A stretch of DNA of 64,000 bases from the NCBI GenBank assembly GCA_022695795.1, contig MU404189.1, positions 28,409 through 92,408 of the forward strand. The letters run 5' to 3'. Within the stretch, counting starts at the first letter, position 1; the number at the start of each line of letters is the position of its first letter. Positions 12,315 through 23,988 of this stretch are shown here, in pieces. Origin of the DNA: Biscogniauxia marginata (Eukaryota; Ascomycota; Sordariomycetes; Xylariales; Xylariaceae). Made by a program: the position numbers and the translations under genes. The notes under the pieces are model-generated. The model saw nothing but the letters and a program-made list of their open reading frames with translations, was not told the DNA's origin and did not search any database.

Positions 12315-15300
12315 ATTGACAAATCTTGACGATCTCTCGACTTCCCACGTGAGTGTTGATGGTGCTCGCGATATGATGACACGCTTCGCATCGCCAGGCC
12401 GAATCGACTTCAAAGATAGCGAGCAGCTTGCTGTCTCGAGTTAATATGAATGGCTCGACATAAAATTGGCAGGAGCGCATGTGGTAGATATTTTCAAGGG
12501 TTCAGAAATTTTGCGTATATGGTAATTTGAGGTTGTCAACATGGAGAATCAGACAGCTCCAATAATAAAGTTTCATCATAAGAGGGTTTGATGCACCGGG
12601 AGGAATGCAGTGGGCAAAGGGACAGAGGGTGAATTACATGCCTTCAATGACTCGAGATGGAACAAGTGCCAATCATGAAACTCAAAAGAGATATGCCACG
12701 AAACCACGGCTGTAAATTGACACCAAGCAGTGTCATGAAGGGAGGCTGTGGTTGTGCCAGCCGACGGCCATGGCAATTGAGCACAGCTAAGGTGATGGTG
12801 GACCCTGATGGCCCGGTGTTTGGTATGTGAAGTGACGATCAAAGAATATTTTTGGTGGTTGATTTTCTGTGGTTGAACAACGGACGCAAGAAAATGTGAA
12901 ACAAGCAGGGCGTAGTAGCTTTTGTCCAATGAAACCTTGGAGATAAGAGCACTGGACCCACATGGCCACCATTTGATAAGAAAACAGCCACAGGCGCTTG
13001 CGGGCCAGAAATAGCACAGGGCATCATGAACCACCCCTCCTTTCATTCTGTCTGTTACAGCGGTCTAGGTTAGCCGTGTGCATCTTCGATTGGTCCAACA
13101 TCTGCAGTCTATATAATCTATCAAACACCAACATCATCGCCGGACGCCTTCCCGGTTAGACAAATAAGGTATCTTCTCGTCTTATATGAAGCACTTAATT
13201 ACAAATACTCTGAGCTTTCTTCCCCTCCCCCCCCCCCCTTTTTTTCTTCTTTTGTTGGCGGGGCCAGCATTATTCATGTAATAAACAACTCTTCGGACTA
13301 TTATCCTGTGTAGGTATGAATTGTTTAAACGTGGCAATATATCGTGCCTTTCGACCATCTGATGTGGTAACACGATGCCTATCCAAACGTGCACGGCTTC
13401 TGATTGTTTGCAAAACCGGAAGATCAGCAAGAAATATCCTTGACGATCTGTTCGCCTGGCAGATCCGGGCTACTTGGTTTCCCCCCATCCACTTGCATGC
13501 ATTGTGTAGCTTCGACGAAACAAGGACGCTTCTACGAGCTTCAGAATCCGCCTAGCCACCAGACCGCTCTTTGTGCTCTGTATTTCGTGTATGTTGTGTA
13601 CCGGGCCAGCGGCAACAGCATACACTAGAATGCCTACTCACTCTCTGGTGCACGCGGTCAACGACCGATGGCGGACTGAGGCAGCCGTGGAGGGTCACGT
13701 GGGCTGTATGTACGTGTTGTTTCACCATTGCTTAGGTGCATCTTTACTCTGACCTGCATCGTCGACCTCGAATTTCCTGCTCGTCTCTGGAAGAGTTCAA
13801 GCCAACTTTGCTGCATGGTGTCAGCACTAGAAGCACTATGCATCCTCGGGGCTCCATAAAAGAGGTAGGTACTATAAATCGTGGAGCAAGGCCGCGGACC
13901 GGGACTCTTCAATATACAGTACAGTTTATGCTGTCGTGTTATGTATGCTCTCTAACCTTGGGTAGGCTTTTGACAAAGATCTACCTCGTGCTCGGAATTC
14001 TAGTGTACCTAGTTACTCGCATTACTTAGGTATATTAAGGATTTGGGGCCTTGTAGCAACTTGCAATATCCAGCTTGTACAATTTTACGGTTCTCCCGTC
14101 TTGGGTTTTTTACCTAGTGTAGATGGATTCATCGATTGCCCGATTGAAACATTCGGTTTATAAGTTGACATTGTTCTTTGATACCTAGGTATTAAGTACC
14201 TAAGGTATACATATTACATGTAGACCTACCTAAAACTGAATGAACAATGAGTGGTCAAGCAGGTAGCCCGGGCTAGGTGAGGTCCTACAGGTTACACGTA
14301 CCTAGGTAACTTACAGACCTAAGGTATGCATATATGCATAATATCTATAAATAAATAAAGGAAAGGGAAAAAGAATTAAACAGGCCAGTTGAATACAAAC
14401 AGCCACCATGCCTTGACAAGAACAAGAACAAGAACAAGAACGTCAATAACCACATATAACAGCGACGACTAGACTTCGGTCAATTCGTCTTATTCCATCC
14501 CTTCGTCGGAAGTCTAGAAGAATTCTGACAGTGGATCCTGACTCGTTGGCGACTGCACGAGCAGCACCAAAAGCAACTAAGACTCAGTCGGGCCAGTCAC
14601 ATTTCTGCACGACGCGCTTATTCACAGCCAACCCGATCTTTTTCTGACGAACCATTTCCCGCCCATTTCGATCCCACTCGGAGCCGCCCTGACGAGACAA
14701 GAGACACAGTTAATTGCATTTACGGTGCTGGTGCTGGTGCTGGTGCTGGTACTGGTACTAGTAGGTACTGGTGCCGGTGCCTCCTGCAGGTTGGGCCCTC
14801 CCCCCATCGAGACGCCCTCCCGAGTCGACACAAGTCGAAAAAGCTCGGTCTAAAGCCGCCTATCACTTCCAAAAATCCCTAACCTTAGGTACCTTAAACC
14901 CTTGGGCCCGACCTATCACGAATCGCCCTGTCCCTTCACAAACTCCACTCTCGAACTTCTCTGTCTCTTGCTCTCTGCCTTCTCTCTTCTCCGCAATCCC
15001 CAAGCCTACAATTGTTTGTTTCTTTTGCCCTTTGTGTATCCCGCGAGGCCCGAATCGAACCCTGCGAGACAAAGTCTCCGATCCGCTTCTGTTCCCGACG
15101 CTCTTTTTTATTTGCGACCCTTCTCACTCCTTGCCCAGTCAGTTGCGATATTGCGCCGGATCGTGACAGTGACAGAACTACGTCTAATACACACAAACAC
15201 ATATACTACCTACACGTACTTGTATGCGGCTGTAGGAGCGACAACCCGCCCGCCCGCGAACACAAGCCGGCCTCACTTGAAATCCAATTCGATGCTGACA

Positions 15301-15586
15301 ACCTCGGCGAGGCGACTCTCTAGAGACTAACCCTCGTCTGCCCACCGTTACGCTCTCTCTATATATATACGTACCCATACCCATACCTACGTCAGCTCGT
15401 AGGCAACCCGTCACTGCGCCTCTGGAGCCCCGCCGTAGACATCGCGGAACAGCTTGCAGGTCGAGTTTGTTAGGCCGCAACCACAGCTTACATACAGTAC
15501 GACGTCTACACGTTCGCATTGGGCTTGGAAAAGACTCTGGGTACGCACGTCAACGCTTCGGCCGTCCTCCCTCTGTAGCCGCAATC
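12315..15586. other. Intergenic, divergent promoters of SSU72 and the SH3 gene
   Basis: No gene recognised. Low-complexity elements: an AAGAAC repeat near 14415-14440, a GGTGCT/GGTACT repeat near 14723-14780, poly-C/poly-T near 13225-13250, and two TACCTAGGTA palindromes at 14182 and 14299. About 15200-15586 is probably promoter or 5' leader of the SH3 gene. Confidence 0.5.
14723..14780 (+). repeat. GGTGCT/GGTACT simple repeat
   Basis: Tandem hexamers GGTGCT repeated four times, then GGTACT variants and GGTGCC, upstream of the SH3 gene. Low-complexity DNA with no coding role seen. Confidence 0.85.
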
Positions 15587-17212
15587 ATGTTCCCTAGCTC
15601 ACCTCCAGCGACTTCGCCTCCGCCAGCAGCCCCGACAACAACTCACGCGCTATCGCAGTCACCGTCGGCGAATCCAAACCATCCTCCTCTTCCTCCGTTG
15701 ATAACATCACCGCCTAGTCGTCGATCGACACTACCACGACCGATGTCGTACGCTTCCAAGAACAGGTTGTCCCAGTATTCGACGGGGTCGATCCCGTCGC
15801 GGTCACGCCCGGCCTCCTTCCTCTTCCCCATCTTCCACTCCAGCCTCTCGTATACCATCGTTCGGGACTTCGCCTATCCTCCGGTAAACCCCATGCACTA
15901 TGGCCCTCCGCCCGAGCCCTCGCGACCACCTTCGGGTATGACCACCCCTGCGAGCGAGACCCGCCGACTATCTGACCCGCCGGCATCGTGGGAGGCAAAG
16001 CTGCCTTGGGATTGGACATCTGACGGCGGATTCGGGAAGGGCAGCGACCTAGCTCCCATCCACTTCGGTGATGGGCCGCCGTGGAGCGAGGACGAAGATC
16101 TTCAAAGTCCGGTTGTCAGTTCGAGGCATAGAAAGCACAAATCGACATCGGCGGCCATTGGCGGTAGCAAATCGCGTAGCTCGAGGGAAGCGGGTGGATC
16201 CTCGCTATTGCGTGCTGACCACTTTGATGCGGATAGGGGATACTATGTGGGAACAGGTGGTGATGGCAGCGAGAGGTATTACGTGAGTCAAGGTGGAGAG
16301 GCCAATGGTCCGGGCGGAGAGTTTGTTACATATCCACCTGACCAAGCACGGCACTCTCAAAATGTCTACCAATCAGCTGCCGATCAGACACGAAATTATG
16401 CGGGAAACGACACGGGATACAGGTCTGAGTCTGACACCTCGAGTGTTGCCTCATCGCCGGGTCTGCGTGCCTACGACGAGTCGAGATACTCGAGGGATTA
16501 CCAATTCACCATCACCTCGCCAGATGAGGAGATGCATGGCAAGGCCGTAGCGTTGTTCGATTTTGAGAGGGAAAACGAGAACGAGTTGCCCCTGGTTGAA
16601 GGTCAAATTATTTGGGTATCATATAGGCATGGGCAGGGTTGGCTGGTGGCGGAAGACCCAAAGACACAAGAGAGCGGCCTGGTCCCTGAGGAATATGTCC
16701 GCCTGCTTCGCGACATCGAGGGCGGCATGACAAGTCTGACCGGCCAAGTAGCTGATGGGGCGGGGACCCCCAACGAGGCCGGCACACCGACGCAGGCCGA
16801 TCATACTGACCAAGCCGCGGTGCTACCACCTGTTACCCACGGTGCACCGTCTGGGCACGTATCAACGCCAAGCAACTCGGCAAATGGCTATCACCAACCG
16901 GTGGTATCTACTTTCTCGACCTCCAGCAAGGACTTAGATCCATATCCACAACATTTGCTAGGCCAGCACGGACAACCTCCACCGCAAGTTGTCCACTATC
17001 ACGGCCAACGAGGTGGAAGTCAAGCTAACACCCCGACAGTGCAGAACTCCTTTGAGTCTGGACTAGGTGGACGGGGAAGCCAGGACATGAAGCGTAGAGA
17101 TTCATCGACGAGGAGATCTCAGACGCTCGAAGCCCTAACCGGCACGAAATTGAAATCCCCATTCGAGGGGTCCGACTCAGCGATAGATGATGGACAATCA
17201 CCCGAGCGGTGA
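15587..17212 (+). CDS. NBP2: Nbp2-like SH3 adaptor protein
   Basis: One exon, 541 residues. An SH3 domain spans about residues 319-374 (ALFDFERENENELPLVEG, then HGQGWLVAEDP and GLVPEEYV). These are the features of Nbp2, the adaptor that brings the PTC1 phosphatase to MAPK kinases of the HOG and cell-wall-integrity pathways. The N terminus is Pro/Ser-rich, followed by a conserved-looking block (LFPIFHSSLSYTIVRDFAYP) that filamentous-fungal homologues share as I recall them. The C terminus is Ser/Thr/Gln-rich and disordered. The frame is open upstream to 15467, but the ATG at 15587 (MFPSSPPAT) starts the compositionally typical part and was chosen. The protein is longer than yeast Nbp2, with extra disordered flanks. 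The SH3 is certain; the Nbp2 name is likely. Confidence 0.85.
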   Translation: MFPSSPPATSPPPAAPTTTHALSQSPSANPNHPPLPPLITSPPSRRSTLPRPMSYASKNRLSQYSTGSIPSRSRPASFLFPIFHSSLSYTIVRDFAYPPVNPMHYGPPPEPSRPPSGMTTPASETRRLSDPPASWEAKLPWDWTSDGGFGKGSDLAPIHFGDGPPWSEDEDLQSPVVSSRHRKHKSTSAAIGGSKSRSSREAGGSSLLRADHFDADRGYYVGTGGDGSERYYVSQGGEANGPGGEFVTYPPDQARHSQNVYQSAADQTRNYAGNDTGYRSESDTSSVASSPGLRAYDESRYSRDYQFTITSPDEEMHGKAVALFDFERENENELPLVEGQIIWVSYRHGQGWLVAEDPKTQESGLVPEEYVRLLRDIEGGMTSLTGQVADGAGTPNEAGTPTQADHTDQAAVLPPVTHGAPSGHVSTPSNSANGYHQPVVSTFSTSSKDLDPYPQHLLGQHGQPPPQVVHYHGQRGGSQANTPTVQNSFESGLGGRGSQDMKRRDSSTRRSQTLEALTGTKLKSPFEGSDSAIDDGQSPER

Positions 17213-18576
17213 TCATAAAGCAGTAACGGGATTGATTGAAAGTACCATATTTTAGCTGGGGCAATCTCACATTCTTGTATAGGATGACGCACCATGCTAT
17301 CCTGAGGATATATGTCCTCTACTTATAGCAAGCACCGCAGATCTCGCTGAGAGCCTTGCGACCTCGAAACATCTTCGTGAGGATGGAATGCACCTTTCAC
17401 CGGACGTGGACGTTGGCCCGCATCATGCACGAATTGGGGATAGGTATTTAGCCATTCTGTGTTGGCGGACGGTATTTAGTGTTGCTAGTTCTTCTGCGCA
17501 AGCCTGTCGACAGGCTTTACGGAGCTCGTGCAAAAAAACCAGGCTGAGCTTGAGAATGGGTGATAAATCACGTAGGAACGAGCATCGGTCTGTAAGTTCA
17601 TCTAGTGTAAAGCGGTGGATTCGAATATGTAGGCTATATGCACGCGGTCATATAGACACACCTCGTCATCACACGAGAAGGAGGCAGGCAGACAGACAGA
17701 CCATGCATGGCATGGCCTGTACGAGAGAGAGAATTGACATAAAATATTTTTTATTACACTACCAGACTCGAGTTTTCCTCGAATGAATGTTTTGATACTC
17801 GTCGACGCTGGATGTTTAGCCAGGCTGTAGGGGTCGCCTTAGATACTACTAGGAGTGAACGCATGCTACTAGCTAGCTTTGTAGTCTCGGGACAGCCCTG
17901 CGTAGTGATTGTTAAGTACTATTTGGAGATGTATTATTTACCGGTATTTCGATCGAGTTGTCCTCTTCTGCTTCTAGTGACATAGGCTAGTTTCTATAAT
18001 GTAGATAGATAACCTATAAATGGCTCGACTACGCTAGCAAACTCTTCTGGGGTATACGAGAAAAACTATAAGCGGGTATATTAATTATTATTATCTTGAG
18101 TTATGTGTTTTGGATTAAGCGTCTCGTTCCTATGCGCTGTGAAATATATAGAACGTACGAATAATACTGCGAAACGCGGGACTTGGGAAGAAATAATTTG
18201 TATATGGTTCGGTTAATATAAGACAGGTTAAACTAATAGACGTAGAACGTCAGTCTAGAACAGCTTATCAAGGTTATTAATAGGTATTGTTATGAACATT
18301 TGATTTATAGTGAATTAATGAAGTAGGGGTTTAACAAGAAATATAATTGACGAGGTTCTTATCCATCGAAAATATAGAGTTATGTTATGTCTTCCACTAG
18401 ATTTATACAAATTTATATTACTATATGTAAAAAGATCCTGTAGTTTAATAGTAAACGCGGGTTTACACCTATAATAACCCTTTGATACACAAATAGGTAT
18501 TAATTACCTACTCAATTTATATACATAGGTAGGTACGTACGTACGTATATACCTCATCACTCACTCACGTACTCAC
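17213..18576. other. Intergenic, progressively AT-rich
   Basis: Lies between the convergent SH3 and GH71 genes. From about 17900 to 18540 it becomes AT-rich without reaching the near-total loss of CpA seen in the transposon blocks. It ends in a TAGGTACG/GTAC simple repeat near 18528-18552. No gene seen. Confidence 0.5.
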
Positions 18577-20223
18577 TCACTCAAGCCCGACCACGTAATA
18601 ATTATAATTGCAAAACCCATCAGTCGGGCCGTCAGCGACGTCGACCCTGCTCTCCGCCGCCGCCACGACGACGACCCCGCCCGCCGAGCTCAGGAGCTCG
18701 ATCTTCTGCGGGCCCGTCACCACGCCCCCGGCCGAGCCGTAGCTCAGCCCCGCCCGCGCGGGCAGCGTCGCGATCTCGTGCCCGCCGCTCGAGACCCGGA
18801 CTCGCATCCCGTCGCTGTCGCTGTCCGCCGGCAGCACGACGGCCCAGTTCACCGCGTCGACGGCGGCCCCGGCGCCGCGCGGCACGGCGCCGTCGCCCCC
18901 GCACGCCCGCGTCACGCCCCGGTACCACATGGCGCCCGCGAAGCGCGCGCCGCCGCGCGGCACCATGTCGGCGGCGCCGGCCTTGAAGGCGGCGACGAAG
19001 GAGGAGATGAGCGGCTGCCATCCGGAGTGCGGGTTCGTGTCTGAGTTGCCGTACTGGAGGATCTCGTCCGTTAGGCCCTCGGCCCAGCACGGGCCGATGT
19101 AGTGGCTCTCGCCGGCGTCGTTCTAATGGGGTTAGGTTTGTTAGTTAGTATGTACCGTGCTGTTATCATTATTGTTATGTATGATGTTATGTGAAATTTG
19201 CTGAGGAGATGGGTGGCAGGGGCGAAGAAGGGAGAAACCGGGAGGGGGGGTTGGGATGGTTAGGGGTTCGTTCTTACCCAGGTGATGACTTCGGTGAATT
19301 CGGGCCCCAGCGCGAGGATCTGGATCATGCGCTCCGGGAGGTTGGTCTCGCCCGCGCGGTACCACGAGTCGCCGCAGCAGTGCTTGTACTGGAGCGAGGA
19401 TAGACCTAGAAGGGGATAAGAGAAGAGATTCCTTGTCAGGACTTATTTCCCGACGTGGCGTTGTGGATGTATATCTGGCTTAATAGAGGGAGGGGCCATA
19501 CCCATCATGTAAGCCTTACCGGCCGCGTCGGCAGCGGCCTTGACGTCCTCGTCTCGCGCCGAGGACACATTGACGGGGGTGTCCGACGTGTCCGGCCAGG
19601 ACGTCTCCCAGCTGAAGACGCCGTCGACGACGTCGCCCCAGTCCTGGAAGAAGGCCGCGGGCTGGCTGTAGTAGTTCTCGGCGGCCTCGACGTTGGGGAT
19701 CAGGTAGACGCCGTTGGCGGTCTTGAAGCCGCGCCACGCGTCGGCGCCGATCGCGCCGCCGCTGTAGGAAGACACGACGGGGAGGTCGTCGGGCCCGTAC
19801 CTGAGGTACGCGGCCTCGTCCTTGAACTGGTCGTACAGCGCCTGGTGCGCGCTGATGTCCCCGTTCCCGTAGAAGTCGAAGCTGAAAAACAGCTTGAACT
19901 CCTTGCCGCTCGCGTAGTCGAACAGCTGCCGGAGGGTGTTCTTGGCCCAGTCCGCGTCCGGGCTCCCGACGTTCAGGGCGAAGGCGTCGAAGCCTACCTC
20001 GATGGCCTGGTCGATGTCTTGCTGGGCGTGGTCGGTCCCCGGATCTACAGTGCCTACCTGTGCGAAAGTCAGTAAGCCCCTTGTGCTGTATAGCGTCAAG
20101 CAACATGGGGGTTGTACGCACCAAGTAATGAGCGAACACGAGCCTGCTTTCGACGAGATGTTGAGTTAACAGAGCGGAACTTGTAAACAGCACTGCTAGT
20201 GCTGATTTTAGCGACACATACAT
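18577..20223 (-). CDS. Secreted GH71 alpha-1,3-glucanase (mutanase)
   Basis: Four exons (20223-20122, 20057-19502, 19405-19278, 19122-18577) with introns of 64, 96 and 155 nt; 443 residues. GH71 enzymes hydrolyse alpha-1,3-glucan, a fungal wall polymer, in the extracellular space or wall. Residues 1 to about 24 form a hydrophobic signal peptide. GH71 landmarks appear in order: VFAHYLVGT (created by the first splice), AIEVGFDAFALNVG, KLFFSFDFYG, GVFSWETSWP, LQYKHCCGDSWYR and EVITWNDAGESHYIGP (created by the third splice). Each junction restores both frame and motif, which supports the model. The C-terminal half, after AFKAG, is a beta-rich, Ala/Gly-rich region usual for the family. Exons 2 and 4 are strikingly GC- and CpG-rich compared with the AT-rich flanks, reflecting strong codon bias or a different history. 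An alternative start at 20247 adds eight residues. Confidence 0.9.
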
Positions 20224-22163
20224 GGCGCCGGTGTCGTAAAAGGACAACAGGGGAATGACGCCGCCTCTTGATAGGCAGGTAAGACTGAGTGAGCAGTCAT
20301 CAGTGAAATCACCGACTTGGAGCTGATCTACGTGGGCTTATATAATTCCGTTTTCTCGGACACACTTCATGCTTTTCGCTCTCTCTCTAACTGCCTTTCT
20401 GGGGATGGTGACACAATATAAATCATCTGTTTCCTATTATGGTAACCAGCTGAGTTCCTTGAGCGGTAGGTTTGTGATCTGCCTGGGGGAGGTGTTGGCA
20501 GACGCATCGTCGTGGGAAGGAAGGCAGGAGAGATGGCTTGGCTGTCTGACAGCTCTCCAGTTTTCTTCCCATCTTCACCAAGTCCATTCTTGTGCGACGA
20601 CGTCGCCGAGTAACGTTGTGTGAGTAGTACCTTTCAAATCCTAAGGGCCCACGTGCAACCCTCGGCGGTAATTCTTAATAACCTAATATGGGCGAAGGCC
20701 GGATTTTGTACCTCTCTGGGGTCTTGCTGCTATAATTGGTTACTCTTGAAATATCGAGAGCATTTTGTTCCATAAGGCTGGGAGTATGGTAGTAATACTG
20801 AGTGAATTTTTCTTCGTTACATCTTGACACTTCAGAGCGCATGTCGGTCCCGAGAGCGTTTTGGAGAATCGAGTCTCGTAACAGTGCGAATGTTAGCGCA
20901 TCCTTTCAACGTGATATGTCATGCAGGAGTTTCGTCATGACTAATATCCACATGAACTGTGGCAATTGTAAGGGTTAGACGAGGAGCCCTGCGATCCGTC
21001 AGGATGTAGATAGCTAGCTGAATAATGATATATGTCGACATCATGCATGCACTCTTTTAACTCTACAGATCCGCATCGATCTTCGACCCTAAACAGCTTA
21101 AAGTAAGATGCTTATTGTAATCATATTACTTATAGTTGTTCTTTTTTAATCCGTTTTCGAGAGGCTGGAACAAGGATGAAGAATAGTGGCGCCGGCAGCT
21201 AGAACAGTTAAATACCTACCCAACGTTCTCATAGCATTATAACTTTGGATATCATCGATCTCCTTCAAGAAAAGGCAAAAAGGGCAATTGCTGTTTCGTC
21301 TCTTGCCATACTATACTCGGAGGCTCCCCCAATCTGGAGCCACTCACCTAGTCGTTGAGATAGCCTACCTGCTAGAGATGGAATAATGCTCATGGAACCT
21401 GCGTTGGTACCACGTAGGATTATCCCATCGTAAATGGAATGACCATGCCAGGATTCGAACTGAGCAAAACGATGACTTGTGGGGTCTTCAGCAGGCCCGA
21501 TTAAGCTTATACTACAGTGAGGACCTCATAAAGCCTATTACGGAACAACATATTCCAGGGTGCAACATTACTGTAACAATCCTTCTTCTCTCATGATGCC
21601 TTCTATTAGCGGGATATTCCATTTCAGTTTGGAGAAATGGTTAAGTTCCCCTCATCTCCCATTACAACATTTAAACAAACAAAAAGGGCAATACATATTC
21701 GGCGATATTCTCCATACACAATAACATGTATTTGTATACTTAGCCTCCTACAATGTACCTCTTCAAAAGTCGTATAGTGGTGTGCACTAAATAGCCTTTC
21801 CACATATATAGAAGCGTTTTATTAATAGGCTTACACAAGTAGTGCTATTAAGTAGATATAGAATTCGGCAAATCGGGTAGCCTCATAATGCATTTATGGT
21901 ATACCCAGGTATCTTTCTTTCTAAATATAGTATATGTGGCATTTCGTTATAAATTCTAATTTCTATTAGACCCCCCGGTATTTCCTTCACTCGCTTATCA
22001 AGGGACAGCAGACGCCGTGATAAATTGATCCGCAGTTGACACTGTCCTGCTCAACCCTGGTATATTTGCTTTATCTCGGTTTGCGTTTACCACTTAACCC
22101 TATATCAGCCCTAGAATCCCAATGACTATGAAACTAGCCTAACATCTCCCTGGAACCCCCTCC
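20224..22163. other. Intergenic, one tRNA-like fragment
   Basis: No coding gene found. On the minus strand around 21437-21515 an A-box-like and a B-box-like sequence (AGTTCGAATCC) are spaced as in a tRNA, but the acceptor and anticodon stems do not pair, so it is at most a tRNA relic. From 21700 on it becomes AT-rich. Confidence 0.4.
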
Positions 22164-22859
22164 TTATGGAGCAGAGATGATTGCTAGAGTCACTTGAATA
22201 CAAGGCCGATCCGGTGTCGAAGCTAAGAAGTCGGTCAATGCTATGATAACACTCACACAATGGTGTTTGCTATAACTCACCTGTATTGTCGGGCGGCGAA
22301 TACCGGAATTCGTGTCTCTCCCCGGACGTAGGCCGTACACATATATGTCCGCCTTCCAGGGTGTCACGGGCCTTGAACGCTAGCTCGGTCTGCACGGCGT
22401 CTGTATCAGGGTTGCAGCCGTACACAACATCGTAGATGGCCCTTGGATCACCGCGTTCCGTCATGAACATCTTTGTCGTGTTGTCCGCGGGTTCGTACTG
22501 TAATATTACCCACGTCAGATTCTTTTCCCACACCATTGATGACAATTGCATCTGATGTTAGTCCTTACCTCCCCATTGATGACGGCACGGATGAGGAGCG
22601 GCTCGTTCAAGGTGATGATGCCGTCCACGAGCGTCAGGGTGCTTGTCGCGTTGCCGGCTGGGCTGAGGAAGAGGTGCTGGTCGCCGCCGCCAGACTCCCA
22701 TAAGTTCATCATCCGGTTGTGAATTTCCGGGTATGAGGCATTCTGCACCTGGACCGCGAAGCCCTCCGTAATGTTGTTCGGGAGAATATCTCCGGGGAGA
22801 TCACACGCAGTGATAACAGCGGCTGAGGCGATGAAAAGCGAAGCTAGTAAGGCTGACAT
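22164..22859 (-). CDS. Small secreted protein, function unknown
   Basis: Three exons (22859-22569, 22497-22281, 22222-22164) with introns of 71 and 58 nt; 188 residues. Residues 1-18 (MSALLASLFIASAAVITA) are a clear signal peptide. The mature chain has four cysteines (ACDLPG, YGCNPD, HICVRP and PCIQV near the C terminus), compatible with two disulfides, and four N-glycosylation sequons (NIT, NAS, NAT, NTT). Splicing in the short third exon supplies the fourth cysteine; without it the frame ends after DNTGEL with an odd number. I do not recognise the family with certainty. It resembles the small beta-rich secreted proteins common in plant-associated ascomycetes and could be an effector-like or wall protein, but that is inference. 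The first exon boundary is well supported; the last exon is less sure. Confidence 0.72.
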
Positions 22860-23988
22860 TCTGTATTATCCCGTGCTTTGACCATATAGTTTAGTTGAGA
22901 GAAATGTAGCATGGCTGATACAAGAACCACTGCAAGAGGTTTAGACCATGATATAGACTGAAGAGTGATTCTTGCCAAGGCCAGATACGAGATTGTGCAT
23001 TCTTACTGCGGGGGAGAACTGTGTTGCATCGCTGATGACCTGAATGAGGTAGTTGCTGTTGACCCAGCTGAAGGGTTATCGTATGTGTTGTATCATATGT
23101 AGTATCCCGTATCGGTGTACGCAGTGAAATTCTCTATAGAGTCGGCGTCCAGGTTACATGGCCGATTGACTCCGCTCACGATTCGCTGACTTGGCCGGGA
23201 TATTGGTGGCGCTGAATATAAGGCATGGGATCTAGACTCTTAGCACATCGCCAAGAACTAATATTGTAGACTTCCGATGCGACAATAATAACCGCTAACA
23301 AACATTTAACATATCGATGGCATGGGACTTTAGTGGTTCCTAGTGTGATTGACTATAGGACACTCAGCATATTGTCGATAAGATATTCTGTCCTCGTTCT
23401 TTGTAGCTGGGTATAACCCAGAATATGCGAAACATTATTGGCCCGGTTTACAACGAGATATAAAAAAAAGCCCGTCATCTTACCGAGTCACACGTGACTA
23501 TGTGATTGTTGAGCGAAAAGAGAACAGCTTTCATAAGTAGAAGACCAATGAGTCGATTGCTAATATCTGCGTTTGGCTATTGGACGGTACACAGATATAG
23601 TGGCTAAGCTTTTTGCTCTAGTAGATACTTGTTAAGTTTAGCGCTTGGCAGATGCATAGGACTTGGCTTGGACTAACTCCTGTGTATTGTGTAGGTACTA
23701 GGTACTATGCCATCCTGGAGTTTTAAGTGAAGTCGTAGTGATTGGTTGATGAGAAGGTACCTAGTAGTGGAGTGTTGTAGGTACCTAGGTAGGGCCCGAT
23801 AGCTAGTGTGGGGCAATGGGGACTAGGCCAATGCACTGACCACACCTTAAAACTTGATTGCATTAGCGGGAAGAAAAAAAAGTTCACCTGCCGCTGCACA
23901 GAAAAAAAAAGTTCCTGATGCCTTCTTTGCGCCTCGTGCTCGCCAGACCCATTCCAACATCGCAACGGGTCAGATCAAAGCAGCAAAC
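22860..23988. other. Divergent promoter region
   Basis: Shared upstream region of the small secreted protein (minus) and UTP4 (plus). TACCTAGGTA occurs at 23782 inside a GTAGGTACC-rich patch, and a poly-A run lies near 23873. No gene seen. Confidence 0.5.

Noticed and set aside
19455..20075. 206-residue + frame opposite the glucanase
   Set aside because: Antisense shadow of GH71 exon 2; the minus strand carries the clear family motifs and splice sites.
21437..21515. tRNA gene on the minus strand
   Set aside because: B-box-like GTTCGAATCC and an A-box-like segment are present, but no complementary acceptor stem and no proper anticodon stem could be drawn; at best a relic.
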